Below, in pieces: positions 1-8,820 of a stretch of DNA of 64,000 bases (the first letter of the stretch is position 1; each line of letters starts with the position of its first letter). The stretch comes from Streptomyces sp. NBC_01341. GTDB lineage: Bacteria > Actinomycetota > Actinomycetes > Streptomycetales > Streptomycetaceae. Location of the stretch: positions 4,650,001-4,714,000 of the forward strand of contig NZ_CP108364.1 in the NCBI RefSeq assembly GCF_035946055.1. Direction: 5' to 3'. Position numbers and translations under genes: made by a program. The notes under the pieces were generated by a model. That model made no database searches, had not been told where the DNA came from, and saw nothing but the letters and a program-made list of their open reading frames with translations.

Positions 1-744
1 TGGCCGCGCACGATCTACGGACTCCACAAGATCATTCCCTCCCTCGCTGAGCAGTTCCGGGTCATCGCCGTCGACTACCGGGGTCAGGGCGCCTCGGACA
101 AGCCTGAGGGCGGCTACGACAAGAAGAACATGGCGAAGGACGTCTACGAACTGGTCCGGAGCCTGGGTTTCGAGCGGGTGCACATCGCCGCCGGGGACGT
201 GGGCGCCATGGTTGCCTACAGCTTCGCCGCGAATTACCCGGAGGCGACCGACAAACTGGCTGTCTGGGAGGGAGGGCCCTACCGGCCTGCGGTGTACGAG
301 CACCTCAGCGTCTTCCCCAAGGACACGGAGCCGAATGTCTGGTGGTATCCACTGGCCATGATCGAGGGCCTGCCCGAGAAGCTGCTCGCCGGGCGCTTCC
401 GGCACATCATCGACGCGACGACCGACTCCCTCGCCCTTTACCCGGAGCGCGTCAGTGAGGAAAGCCGGGCCATCTACGCCGCGTCGTACGACGCACCCGA
501 GGCGGTCGCCGCCGCCTTCCGCGTGTACAGGGCCGTGCACCAGGACATGGCTGACTACGACACGTACGCGCCGTTGACCATGCCGACCCTCGTGATCGGC
601 GCCCGGTACCTCGATTTCATTCGGATCATGATGGACGGCAGGGTCGAGAACCCTGTGTACGCCAAGATCGAGGACAGTGGCCACTACATAGCCGAGGAGC
701 AACCGGAGGCGCTCGTCGCCGAGCTGAAGAAGTTCTTCAGCTGA
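1..744 (+). CDS. alpha/beta hydrolase, epoxide-hydrolase-like (5' end outside window)
   Basis: The reading frame is open from base 1 and ends at 744; an internal ATG at 130 is not the real start because the residues before it (WPRTIYG, then DYRGQGASDKP) are conserved alpha/beta-hydrolase sequence. The nucleophile elbow reads AGDVGAM, so the nucleophile is Asp, as in epoxide hydrolases and haloalkane dehalogenases rather than Ser esterases. The catalytic His lies in DSGHYIAEEQPE near the C-terminus. A cap region separates the two. Probably only about 30 N-terminal residues, including the HG oxyanion motif, are missing. The substrate cannot be told from sequence. Hydrolase fold is sure; epoxide hydrolysis is inference. 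Confidence 0.85.
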   Translation, partial: WPRTIYGLHKIIPSLAEQFRVIAVDYRGQGASDKPEGGYDKKNMAKDVYELVRSLGFERVHIAAGDVGAMVAYSFAANYPEATDKLAVWEGGPYRPAVYEHLSVFPKDTEPNVWWYPLAMIEGLPEKLLAGRFRHIIDATTDSLALYPERVSEESRAIYAASYDAPEAVAAAFRVYRAVHQDMADYDTYAPLTMPTLVIGARYLDFIRIMMDGRVENPVYAKIEDSGHYIAEEQPEALVAELKKFFS

Positions 745-956
745 CGGGGCGCCTGCCGCGGTGGCGCAGGCGGGCGTACAGAACTCGCGTGCGCGGTTGT
801 GCACCGGGCACCAGTGGCCGGACCCGCGTGATGGCTGCCCCGTCATGTCCGGTCGCCGCACGGTGCCGTCCAGGTGCGAGGCAGCGCCTCCGGCGCGACG
901 GCGTCGATCCTGCGTGAATGGCGGAACGGCCGGTAGGCCGCCCGGTCATTGCTCTA

Positions 957-962
957 TAGGGT
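957..962 (+). promoter_or_regulatory. candidate -10 element (TAGGGT) for a leaderless or near-leaderless gene
   Basis: TAGGGT fits the Streptomyces TANNNT -10 and lies 7 nt before the ATG at 970; no Shine-Dalgarno sequence precedes that ATG. No convincing -35 was found. Confidence 0.4.
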
Positions 963-969
963 GCGCGGT

Positions 970-1683
970 ATGACAAGCGAAAACCCGGACATGCGTGCCT
1001 CCGACGCGGAACGTGAGCGGGTCGCGGAGACCCTGCGGGAGGCCGTGGCCGAGGGCCGGCTGGAGATGGACGAGTTCGAGCAGCGGCTGGACGCGACCTA
1101 CCGGGCGCGCACCCACGGGGAGTTGGAACCGCTCGTACAGGACCTGCCGGTGCCGGGCGCCCCCGCCCGGCCCGTGACCGGGGCGGTCGCCGCGCGGACG
1201 GGGCGGGACGCCGGATGGGCCGGGCGGATCGGTGGGCGGGCGACGTCGTCGGGGGCCTTCGCCTTCTGGGGCGGTTTCAACCGCAAGGGCCGGTGGACGG
1301 TGGGGCGGCAGTTCACCGCGTTCGCGATGTGGGGCGGCGGGGAGATCGATCTTCGCGAGGCCCACTTCGCGGAGCGCGACGTCGTGATCCGCTGCTTCGC
1401 CGTCATGGGGGGCATGCAGGTGACGGTCCCGCCGGACCTCGACGTCCAGGTGAGCGGGCTCGGCTTCATGGGCGGTTTCGGCGAGCACTCCAAGATCGAC
1501 GAGGAGGACCCCCACCCGGACTCCCCGCGGGTGAGGATCACCGGGTTCGCGCTGATGGGCGGTGTCGGTGTGGAGCGCAAGCGGAGCAAGGCGGAGAAGC
1601 GGCGGCTGCAGGAACTTGAGCAGGAGCGGCTGCTGCGCCTCCGGAAGCCGGACACGGGGGACGGGCGCAAGGAGCTCGGCTGA
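970..1683 (+). CDS. DUF1707 (SHOCT-like) protein with cell-wall-active-antibiotics-response-type C-terminus
   Basis: The N-terminus (MRASDAERERVAETLREA, then GRLEMDEFEQRLDATYRARTHGEL) is the DUF1707 helical module common in actinobacteria. The rest is a glycine-rich beta region with three FxxxGG-like repeats (FAFWGGF, FAMWGGGEIDL, FAVMGGMQVTVP, FMGGFGE), resembling the LiaF-type C-terminal domain. The tail is basic and charged. ATG 970 was chosen because a TAGGGT -10-like hexamer ends at 962, leaving a very short or absent leader; a TTG at 949 and GTG at 961 are in frame, and the domain itself could start at ATG 991. Role unknown; family members are linked to envelope stress. No transmembrane segment is seen. 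Confidence 0.85.
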   Translation: MTSENPDMRASDAERERVAETLREAVAEGRLEMDEFEQRLDATYRARTHGELEPLVQDLPVPGAPARPVTGAVAARTGRDAGWAGRIGGRATSSGAFAFWGGFNRKGRWTVGRQFTAFAMWGGGEIDLREAHFAERDVVIRCFAVMGGMQVTVPPDLDVQVSGLGFMGGFGEHSKIDEEDPHPDSPRVRITGFALMGGVGVERKRSKAEKRRLQELEQERLLRLRKPDTGDGRKELG

Positions 1684-1735
1684 ACCCGGCGGCTCGCGCC
1701 GGGAGCGTGCCCGGAAGCGGCCCGTCCTCCTCCCG

Positions 1736-2995
1736 TCAGAACGTGTCGCTCCTCGGCGTCCCGTCGACCTCGTCGAGGTCGACGGCGTGCCCCAGGGTGC
1801 GGTATCCGGCGTCGTTGAAGTGCAGGTGGTCGCCGGAGTCGTAGGCGGGCAGGATCCGGTTCGGGGCGTACGGGTCGCGGATTGCCCGGTCGAAGTCGAC
1901 GAAGGCGTCGAAGACGCCGCCGGACCGGATCTCGTCGTTGACCGCCAGGCGTACGGCGTTGCGCTCGGGCGTCCAGCTCGGGTAGCCCTGGAAGGGGGTC
2001 AGCGTCGCCCCGACGACCCGCAGTCCCCGGTCGCGCGCCCGCTCGGCGAGTGCGCGGAGTCCGGCGGTGATGCGGCGGGCATCGACCTCCTGGGGGGCTT
2101 GCTGCACGTCGTTGATGCCGAGTGAGATCACGACGGTCTTCGCTCCGGCGACGGAGAGCACGTCGCGTTCGAAGCGCTGCGTGGCGCTCGGGCCGCCCAG
2201 TTTCTTCACGCCGCGGTTGCTGAGCGGGCTGTCCCGCAGGACCCGGTTTCCGGCGATCCCCTGGTTGGCGACGCCGAAGCGGTGCCGCAGCCGGTCGGAG
2301 AGGACGTCCGGCCAGCGGCTGTTGGCGTCGGTGGTGGAGCCGCTGCCCGCGGTGAGCGAGTCGCCGATCACGACGATCGCGCCGGGCGAGGCGTCGTTGT
2401 GGACGTCGACGGCCGTGAGGTAGCGCCACTGGGTGGTGCTCCAGGTGCCGTGCCCGTCGGCCAGGTACGACGTCTGGTGGCTGGTGGGGTGCTGGGTGAC
2501 GGGCCCGGAGGCGTGCGGGGTGCGCAGCGTGACGACGAGGTCGGCGTCGGGGGCGACGGGGACGACGACCGGGTCGCTGACGACCTGTCCGCCCGCGGCG
2601 ACCGTGACCGTGGGCAGGCCGCGGAAGGTGACCCGGCGGGTGTTGACGGTCGCCTGGTCGACGACGAGCGGGGCGGCGCCGAAGAGGTTGGACACGGTGA
2701 TGCGTGCCGCGTCACCGCCGATGCTGGTGTGCACGATGTTCCGGATGGTGCGGCCGGGGTATCCGTGGGTGGAGTTCGGCTCGGCGCTGACGGGCGCTGC
2801 GGTCCAGGTCGCGACCCAGGTGCCGGTGGAGTTCGCCGGGGCGGCCTGGTTGCGGGACGCCGCGTGTGCCTCCGGTCCGAGCGGTGCCGTCCGCTGCGCC
2901 GCCATGAACGACGTACCGAACGCCACGGCGGCGGCGAGTGCGGCGGTGCCTGCCACGAGGGCGATGAGCAGGGCATACCCCTGGCGCCTGGGCAT
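1736..2995 (-). CDS. secreted SGNH/GDSL-family hydrolase
   Basis: A 419-residue protein starting at ATG 2995, preceded by GGAGAA 11 nt upstream; longer in-frame starts lack a good ribosome site. It has an N-terminal signal/anchor (basic MPRRQGY, then a hydrophobic stretch to about residue 30). An all-beta N-terminal half follows (about 55-190), then the SGNH hydrolase domain: GDSLTAGSG (Ser about 213), GNRVL (block II Gly), GIND (293-296) and DHLHFND with Asp 389 and His 392 as the catalytic pair. It is an extracellular esterase/lipase with unidentified substrate. It is divergent from the DUF445 gene and stands alone. Confidence 0.92.
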   Translation of the reverse strand: MPRRQGYALLIALVAGTAALAAAVAFGTSFMAAQRTAPLGPEAHAASRNQAAPANSTGTWVATWTAAPVSAEPNSTHGYPGRTIRNIVHTSIGGDAARITVSNLFGAAPLVVDQATVNTRRVTFRGLPTVTVAAGGQVVSDPVVVPVAPDADLVVTLRTPHASGPVTQHPTSHQTSYLADGHGTWSTTQWRYLTAVDVHNDASPGAIVVIGDSLTAGSGSTTDANSRWPDVLSDRLRHRFGVANQGIAGNRVLRDSPLSNRGVKKLGGPSATQRFERDVLSVAGAKTVVISLGINDVQQAPQEVDARRITAGLRALAERARDRGLRVVGATLTPFQGYPSWTPERNAVRLAVNDEIRSGGVFDAFVDFDRAIRDPYAPNRILPAYDSGDHLHFNDAGYRTLGHAVDLDEVDGTPRSDTF

Positions 2996-3172
2996 CTGTG
3001 GTGCTTCTCCTTGCGGTGTACTGCCCGGCGCAGGGTCCTGCGTTCGGGGCGGTGTTCGAGTTGTTCTCATGATGCGGCAGCCCCCGGGGAACTCGTCATG
3101 CGGCCCGGGAGTAGGTGGGGTAGGGACAATGCGTACGGCACGGCGTGACGCGTACGCGGACGGGTGGAGCGG

Positions 3173-4564
3173 ATGGAACAGGACGCGGGGCAGGGAACGG
3201 GACCCGGACCGGACGGCCACGGCCCCGGGCGGCCGGGGGCGGAGCCGGGTGGTGCGCCGCCCGGGAGGTCCGGTGTCCGGCCGTCCGGGCTGCCGTTGGG
3301 CGGTTTCGCGTACACCGCCGCCGACGAGGAGAAACAGCGCGGCGTGCGCCGCATGAAGACCACCGCCACGGGACTGCTCCTCCTCGTCGCGCTCGTGTAC
3401 GTCCTCGCCACGTGGGCGGAGAACTCGGGTGTGGGGGGCTGGCCGGGCTTCGTCGCAGCGGCTGCCGAGGCTGGAATGGTGGGTGCGCTGGCGGACTGGT
3501 TCGCCGTCACGGCGCTCTTCCGGCGCCCGCTCGGCCTGCCCATCCCCCACACTGCCATCATTCCCACCAAGAAGGACCAGTTGGGGGAGTCACTCGGTTC
3601 CTTCGTGGGCGAGAATTTTCTCTCCGGAGACGTCGTTCGTGACCGAATTCACGCGCTGGGGGTCGGTGCGCGCCTCGGGAGGTGGCTTGCCGAGCCCGCT
3701 CACGCCGACCGTGTCACGGCCGAGCTCGCCACGGCACTGCGGGGCGCGCTGACGGTGCTTCGGGACTCCGATGTGCAGGCGGTCGTCGGGGAGGCGATCA
3801 CCCGCCGGGCGGACGCCGCGGAAGTCGGCCCGGGCATGGGCAAGATGCTGGAGAGGATCGTCGCGGACGGCGGGCACCGCAGGGTCGTCGATCTCGTCTG
3901 CGTACGGGCGCACGACTGGCTGGTGCTGCACGGTGACTCCGTGATGGACGCGGTGCAGGGCGGGGCGCCGGGCTGGACCCCGCGCTTCGTCGACAAGCGG
4001 GTGGGGGAGCGGGTCTACAAGGAGCTGCTGCGCTTCGTCACGGAGATGCGGGACATGCCGGGGCATCCGGCGCGCGGCTCGATCGACACGTTCCTGACCG
4101 ACTTCGCCGCCGACCTCCAGACGGACAGCGACACCCGGGCCCGGGTCGACCGGCTGAAGTCGGAGATCCTGGGGCGCGCCGAGGTCCAGGACGTCATCGC
4201 GTCGGCCTGGTCGTCCGTGCGCGCGATGATCCTCGCGGCGGCCGAGGACGAGCGCAGCGAGCTGCGGCTGCGGGCCAGGGCCTCGCTGATGTCCCTCGGC
4301 GCGAGGCTGTCCACGGACGAGCGGCTGCAGGCGAAGCTGGAGGGGTGGCTGGAGGACGCGGCTGCGTACGTCGTCACGACGTACCGCACCGAGATCACGT
4401 CGCTGATCAGTGACACCGTGGCCGGCTGGGACGCCCACCAGACGTCGAAGAAGATCGAGGCGAACATCGGCCGCGACCTGCAGTTCATCCGGATCAACGG
4501 CACCGTGGTCGGCGCGCTGGCCGGTCTGGCGATCTACTCCGTGTCACGGGCCCTGGGGGGCTGA
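3173..4564 (+). CDS. DUF445 family membrane protein
   Basis: The DUF445 core starts after a 55-residue Pro/Gly-rich N-terminus: a hydrophobic helix (TGLLLLVALVYVLATW), the family signature GMVGALADWFAVTALFRRP, then IPHTAIIPTKKDQLGESLG and a long alpha-helical region, closing with a second membrane helix (VGALAGLAIYSVSRAL) at the extreme C-terminus. Homologues have an inner-membrane topology with a large cytoplasmic helical domain; function unknown. ATG 3173 has GGAGCGG directly upstream; GTG 3164 is an alternative three codons earlier. Stand-alone gene. Confidence 0.9.
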   Translation: MEQDAGQGTGPGPDGHGPGRPGAEPGGAPPGRSGVRPSGLPLGGFAYTAADEEKQRGVRRMKTTATGLLLLVALVYVLATWAENSGVGGWPGFVAAAAEAGMVGALADWFAVTALFRRPLGLPIPHTAIIPTKKDQLGESLGSFVGENFLSGDVVRDRIHALGVGARLGRWLAEPAHADRVTAELATALRGALTVLRDSDVQAVVGEAITRRADAAEVGPGMGKMLERIVADGGHRRVVDLVCVRAHDWLVLHGDSVMDAVQGGAPGWTPRFVDKRVGERVYKELLRFVTEMRDMPGHPARGSIDTFLTDFAADLQTDSDTRARVDRLKSEILGRAEVQDVIASAWSSVRAMILAAAEDERSELRLRARASLMSLGARLSTDERLQAKLEGWLEDAAAYVVTTYRTEITSLISDTVAGWDAHQTSKKIEANIGRDLQFIRINGTVVGALAGLAIYSVSRALGG

Positions 4565-4715
4565 CCGGGGGCGCGCCCGTCCTGTCGTACGGACACGCCC
4601 CCGGGTCGTGCGGGGAGTTGCTGTTCAGTACGCGCCCCGCGGCGCCCGTGTTCAATCCCCCGGCACTCGTTTTCTGTGCGGCCGGGTGTTTTCCCTCGCG
4701 GTGCCGTGCGCTGTC

Positions 4716-5018
4716 TCAGGCGCTGCGCCGGGTGACCGCCCAGGACGCGGCGGCGATGCCGCCCGCCACGGTGAACACGGCGGGCCAGGCGCCGACCTTC
4801 TTGGCCAGCGGGTGCGATCCGGCGAAGGCGGCGACGTAGGCGACGGTCAGGGCGGTGGCCGCGCGGGGTCCGGCCTGCCGGTTCCACCCGTATGCCGCCA
4901 CCGAGCCGGCGGCGGCCAGGGCGACGCCGCCCAGCTGGCGCTTCCGGGTCCACCGGGCGATTCCGTACCCGCCGACGAGACCGCTTGCCGCCACTGCCGC
5001 TGTCGGAACCTTCGCCAT
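4716..5018 (-). CDS. small conserved membrane protein, function unknown
   Basis: A 100-residue protein starting at ATG 5018 behind GAAGGTGG; the GTG at 5027 is the poorer choice. It has Ala/Gly-rich hydrophobic stretches (VAASGLVGGYGIA, GVALAAAGSVAAYG, ATALTVAYVAAFAG, VFTVAGGIAAASWAV), consistent with three or four membrane helices joined by short basic loops (RWTRKRQ). I know the type as a Streptomyces conserved hypothetical and recognise no catalytic motif. It lies downstream of argG on the same strand but is separated from it by a strong terminator-like hairpin, so it is probably transcribed separately. Confidence 0.7.
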   Translation of the reverse strand: MAKVPTAAVAASGLVGGYGIARWTRKRQLGGVALAAAGSVAAYGWNRQAGPRAATALTVAYVAAFAGSHPLAKKVGAWPAVFTVAGGIAAASWAVTRRSA

Positions 5019-5065
5019 TGCCGCCACCTTCGATCTCGCGGGTGCCGGCCTGCTGCCGGCATGTG

Positions 5066-5098
5066 CCGAGGACCCGAGAATAGTTCTCGGGTCCTCGG
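5066..5098. terminator. 15-bp perfect inverted repeat, likely argG terminator
   Basis: Arms 5066-5080 and 5084-5098 are perfectly complementary (CCGAGGACCCGAGAA) with a 3-nt loop. It lies between the argG stop (5184) and the next gene on the same strand (start 5018). There is no T-tract, as usual for Streptomyces terminators. Confidence 0.7.
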
Positions 5099-5183
5099 TG
5101 CCCTGCGGCCGGGCCGGTCTGCGGGCGGGTGATCGCGCCGGTGCCCGGCCGGCGGGTGGGTGCCCGGTGCCCGGGCCGCCCGG

Positions 5184-6632
5184 TCAGTCGGTGCCGAACT
5201 CCATCGCCGCGCGGTCCAGCAGCTCGTCGTCGCCCGAGACCTCGCCGCGCGAGGCGATCGCCTGGGCGCCGCCCTCCGGCATGGCCCCGATCAGGCCGGT
5301 GGCCGCGGCCTGGGCCGCGCCGATCAGCGCCGGGTGCGCGGTGCCCACGAGGCCGAGGCCCGCGAACTGCTCCAGCCTGGCGCGCGAGTCGGCGATGTCG
5401 AGGTTGCGCATGGTGAGCTGGCCGATCCGGTCCACCGGGCCGAACGCCGAGTCCTCGGTGCGCTCCATCGACAGCTTGTCCGGGTGGTAGCTGAAGGCCG
5501 GGCCGGTGGTGTCGAGGATCGAGTAGTCCTCGCCGCGCCGCAGCCGCAGGGTGACCTCGCCGGTGACGGCGGAGCCGACCCAGCGCTGCAGGGACTCACG
5601 GACCATGAGGGCCTGCGGGTCCAGCCAGCGGCCCTCGTACATGAGCCGGCCGAGGCGCCGTCCCTCATTGTGGTAGTGGGCGAGGGTGTCCTCGTTGTGG
5701 ATGGCGTTGACGAGGCGCTCGTAGGCGGCGTGAAGGAGCGCCAGGCCCGGGGCCTCGTAGATGCCGCGGCTCTTCGCCTCGATGATGCGGTTCTCGATCT
5801 GGTCCGACATGCCCAGGCCGTGGCGTCCGCCGATGGCGTTCGCCTCCATCACCAGGTCGACGGCGGTCGCGAAGGGCTTGCCGTTGATCGTCACCGGGCG
5901 GCCCTGGTCGAAGCCGATCGTGACGTCCTCGGGGGCGATCTCGACGGAGGGGTCCCAGAAGCGGACGCCCATGATCGGGTCGACGGTCTCCACCCCGGTG
6001 TCGAGGTGCTCCAGCGTCTTCGCCTCGTGGGTGGCGCCCCAGATGTTGGCGTCCGTGGAGTAGGCCTTCTCCGTGCTGTCGCGGTAGGGCAGGTCGTGGG
6101 CGACCAGCCATTCGGACATCTCCTTGCGCCCGCCGAGCTCGGTGACGAAGTCGGCGTCGAGCCACGGCTTGTAGATGCGCAGGTGGGGGTTGGCCAGGAG
6201 GCCGTAGCGGTAGAACCGCTCGATGTCGTTGCCCTTGAACGTCGAGCCGTCGCCCCAGATCTGGACGTCGTCCTCGAGCATCGCCCGGACCAGCAGGGTC
6301 CCGGTGACGGCCCTGCCCAGCGGCGTCGTGTTGAAGTAGGCGCGGCCGCCGGAGCGGATGTGGAACGCGCCGCAGGCGAGCGCGGCCAGGCCCTCCTCGA
6401 CCAGTGCCGCCCGGCAGTCGACCAGACGCGCGATCTCGGCGCCGTAGGCCTTCGCGCGGCCCGGCACCGACGCGATGTCGGGTTCGTCGTACTGGCCGAT
6501 GTCGGCGGTGTAGGTGCACGGGACGGCACCCTTGTCGCGCATCCACGCGACCGCGACGGACGTGTCGAGGCCGCCCGAGAAAGCGATGCCGACGCGGTCG
6601 CCGGTGGGCAGGGAGGTGAGAACCTTAGACAT
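5184..6632 (-). CDS. argG: argininosuccinate synthase
   Basis: Joins citrulline and aspartate using ATP to form argininosuccinate in arginine biosynthesis; cytosolic. The 482-residue protein begins MSKVLTSLPTGDRVGIAFSGG, with the PP-loop AFSGGLDTSVA that binds ATP, followed by TYTADIGQYDE, the conserved KGNDIERFYRYG segment, and STDANIWG. Length and sequence fit the longer, E. coli-type ArgG class rather than the ~400-residue class. ATG 6632 has no Shine-Dalgarno upstream; a -10-like hexamer ends 6 nt before it, so the mRNA may be leaderless. Other arg genes are not in the window. Regulation by ArgR is indicated by the palindrome just upstream. Confidence 0.97.
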   Translation of the reverse strand: MSKVLTSLPTGDRVGIAFSGGLDTSVAVAWMRDKGAVPCTYTADIGQYDEPDIASVPGRAKAYGAEIARLVDCRAALVEEGLAALACGAFHIRSGGRAYFNTTPLGRAVTGTLLVRAMLEDDVQIWGDGSTFKGNDIERFYRYGLLANPHLRIYKPWLDADFVTELGGRKEMSEWLVAHDLPYRDSTEKAYSTDANIWGATHEAKTLEHLDTGVETVDPIMGVRFWDPSVEIAPEDVTIGFDQGRPVTINGKPFATAVDLVMEANAIGGRHGLGMSDQIENRIIEAKSRGIYEAPGLALLHAAYERLVNAIHNEDTLAHYHNEGRRLGRLMYEGRWLDPQALMVRESLQRWVGSAVTGEVTLRLRRGEDYSILDTTGPAFSYHPDKLSMERTEDSAFGPVDRIGQLTMRNLDIADSRARLEQFAGLGLVGTAHPALIGAAQAAATGLIGAMPEGGAQAIASRGEVSGDDELLDRAAMEFGTD

Positions 6633-6638
6633 GGGAAG

Positions 6639-6667
6639 AGTATGCATGCTCTTGCATGTATATGCAA
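6639..6667 (-). promoter_or_regulatory. argG promoter overlapped by an ARG-box-like palindrome
   Basis: On the minus strand, TTGCAT and CATACT (6639-6644) are spaced 17 nt as -35/-10, with 6 nt from the -10 to the ATG. The perfect palindrome TTGCAT-4-ATGCAA (6652-6667) covers the -35 and spacer, and a further TGCATG lies at 6643-6648. TGCAT hexamers like these form Streptomyces ArgR-binding ARG boxes, and the position predicts repression by arginine. Confidence 0.7.
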
Positions 6668-6715
6668 ATGTCCCGCGAGCGGCGCCTGGGCCCGGCCGGG
6701 CCGGCCGGCGTCCGA

Positions 6716-6762
6716 GGGGTGCACAAGCGTTTACCCTGAGGGTGAACGCTTGTGCACCCCTC
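6716..6762. promoter_or_regulatory. large near-perfect palindrome, candidate operator of the MFS-TetR operon
   Basis: About 22-bp arms (starting GGGGTGCACAAGCGTT on each strand) with one internal mismatch are centred near 6739, 17-60 bp before the MFS start codon. The downstream TetR gene is the obvious candidate for binding it. Size and position argue against a terminator, since no gene ends here. Confidence 0.6.
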
Positions 6763-6778
6763 TGCGTACGGAGACCCG

Positions 6779-8251
6779 ATGACCGCACCCGCGCCCGCCG
6801 CCGCCCCGGACCACCCCCGCTTCGCCGTCGGCGTTCTGGCCTTCTGCGGCGTCGTGGTCGCGATCATGCAGACGATCGTCGTGCCGCTGCTCCCGCACAT
6901 ACCGGGGCTCACCGGCGCGACCCCCGCCGCCGCGAGCTGGCTCGTCACCGTGACCCTCCTGACCGGCGCGGTCTTCACCCCGGTCCTGGGCCGGGTCGGC
7001 GACATGTACGGCAAGCGCCGCGTCCTCGTCGCGTCCCTGGGCGTCCTCGTCGTCGGCTCCGTCCTGTGCGGGGTCAGCTCCCACATCGGTCTGCTGATCG
7101 CCGGACGCGCGCTCCAGGGCGCGGCCATCGCCGTCGTCCCCCTCGGCATCAGCATCCTGCGCGACGAACTCCCGCCGGAGCGGGTGCTGTCGGCCGTGGC
7201 GCTGATGAGCTCGACGCTGGGCATCGGGGCGGCCGTTGGGCTGCCCGTCGCGGCGGTCGTCATCGAGAACTTCGACTGGCACACGATGTTCTGGGTCTCC
7301 GCCGTCATCGGCCTCATCGACATCGCCCTGGTGCTCCGCTTCGTGCCGGAGTCCCCGTTGCGCTCCCGCGGCAGGTTCGACGCGGTCGGCGCGCTGGGAC
7401 TGACCGCCGCGCTCGTCTGCCTGCTGCTCGCCGTCACCCAGGGCGGCGACTGGGGCTGGACATCGGTCCGCACCCTCGGTCTGCTCGTGGCCGCGCTCGT
7501 GATCGCCCTGGTCTGGGGGGCGTACGAACTGCGGGTGGGTACACCCATGGTCGATCTGCGGGTCTCGGCCAGGCCCGCCGTGCTCCTCACCAACGTCGCC
7601 GCGCTGCTGATCGGTTTCGCCTTCTACGCCAACTCCCTGGTCACCGCCCAGATGGTGCAGGAGCCGAAGGCCACCGGCTACGGTCTGGGCGCCTCGCTCG
7701 TCGTCAGCGGACTGTGCCTGCTGCCCGGTGGTGTGACGATGGTGGCGCTCTCGCCCGTGTCGGCGCGCATCTCCGCGAAGCACGGGCCGAGGACGAGTCT
7801 GGCGCTGGCCGCCGGGATCATCGCCGTCGGATACGTGGTCCGGTACTTCACCAGTCACAGCCTCTCGTTCATCATCGCCGGCGCCACGGTCGTCTCGGCG
7901 GGCACGGCGATCGCGTACTCCGCGCTGCCGGCGCTGGTCATGCGCGGTGTTCCCGTGAGCGAGACGGGCGCGGCCAACGGCCTGAACACCCTGATGCGGT
8001 CGATCGGCCAGGCCTTCTGCAGCGCCACGGTGGCGGCGGTGCTCGCCAACCTGACGTTTCTGGCCGGAGGCCGCGAGGCCCCGACCCTCGGGGCCTACCG
8101 GCTGGTCTTCCTGATCGCGGCCGGGGCCGCGGTGCTGGCGCTCGGCGTGACGCTGTGCCTGCCCGGCGGCCGCGCGGGTGACGGTACGGTCGCAGGCAAA
8201 CGCCGGAGCAACGGCCGTACGCGGGCGATGCCGATCCAGGAGGGCGCATGA
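6779..8251 (+). CDS. MFS drug-efflux-type transporter (DHA2-like)
   Basis: A 490-residue integral membrane protein. Hydrophobic segments run through the protein; motif A is GRVGDMYGKRRVLVASLG after the second helix, and the LLIAGRALQG motif B-like segment follows. The count of hydrophobic helices looks like 13-14, as in EmrB/QacA-type proton antiporters. Start ATG 6779 has GGAGACCCG upstream; the 27-nt longer reading frame overlaps the operator palindrome and is unlikely. It overlaps the TetR gene by 4 bp (ATGA), so the two are co-transcribed. Substrate unknown; export of a toxic compound sensed by the TetR partner is inferred. Confidence 0.9.
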   Translation: MTAPAPAAAPDHPRFAVGVLAFCGVVVAIMQTIVVPLLPHIPGLTGATPAAASWLVTVTLLTGAVFTPVLGRVGDMYGKRRVLVASLGVLVVGSVLCGVSSHIGLLIAGRALQGAAIAVVPLGISILRDELPPERVLSAVALMSSTLGIGAAVGLPVAAVVIENFDWHTMFWVSAVIGLIDIALVLRFVPESPLRSRGRFDAVGALGLTAALVCLLLAVTQGGDWGWTSVRTLGLLVAALVIALVWGAYELRVGTPMVDLRVSARPAVLLTNVAALLIGFAFYANSLVTAQMVQEPKATGYGLGASLVVSGLCLLPGGVTMVALSPVSARISAKHGPRTSLALAAGIIAVGYVVRYFTSHSLSFIIAGATVVSAGTAIAYSALPALVMRGVPVSETGAANGLNTLMRSIGQAFCSATVAAVLANLTFLAGGREAPTLGAYRLVFLIAAGAAVLALGVTLCLPGGRAGDGTVAGKRRSNGRTRAMPIQEGA

Positions 8252-8820
8252 CCGCCCGAGTCACCGCACCGACAGTGCCCGAGGCGACCGCCACGGGCAA
8301 GGACGCGATCCTGCTCGCCGCGCGCCGGGCGTTCACCCAGCGGCCGTATGCCGAGGTGACCATCCGGGGCATCGCCGCCGACGCGGGGGTGAGCGCGTCC
8401 CTCGTGGTGAAGCACTTCGGCCGCAAGGAGGAACTTTTCAACACGGTCGCCGACTTCGGCCCGGCCGCCGGGGAGCTCTTCGACGCCCCGCTCGACGGGC
8501 TGGGCCGCCACATGGTGCTGACGCTCGTCCGCAGGCGCAGGGAGCAGAAGGGGGACCCGCTCCTGCGGGTCGTCTTCTCCTTGGGCAACCACGACGAACG
8601 CTCCCTGCTCCGGGACCGTTTCCACGAACAGGTGACCGCACGCCTGACGGCACGGCTCACCGGCCGCGAGCGCGCCCTGCGCGCCGAGCTGATCGCCGGC
8701 CACCTCATCGGTCTGGGCGCCACCTTGAGCCTGCACCGGGAGGGCGCGGGCGCGCAGGCCACGCCCGAGCACCTCGCGGACCTGTACGCGCCCGCGCTGC
8801 AGAGCCTGGTGGAGGGCTGA
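8248..8820 (+). CDS. TetR-family transcriptional regulator
   Basis: A 190-residue protein. The N-terminal HTH reads AILLAARRAFTQRPYAEVTIRGIAADAG followed by VSASLVVKHFGRKEELF, the classic TetR recognition helix with KHFGRKEEL. The remaining ~130 residues form the ligand-binding helical domain, with a basic Arg-rich stretch (LVRRRREQKGD). It overlaps the upstream exporter by 4 bp. It likely represses the operon by binding the palindrome at 6716-6762 and is released by the exporter substrate. This resembles SCO-type TetR/MFS cassettes; ligand unknown. Confidence 0.92.
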   Translation: MTARVTAPTVPEATATGKDAILLAARRAFTQRPYAEVTIRGIAADAGVSASLVVKHFGRKEELFNTVADFGPAAGELFDAPLDGLGRHMVLTLVRRRREQKGDPLLRVVFSLGNHDERSLLRDRFHEQVTARLTARLTGRERALRAELIAGHLIGLGATLSLHREGAGAQATPEHLADLYAPALQSLVEG

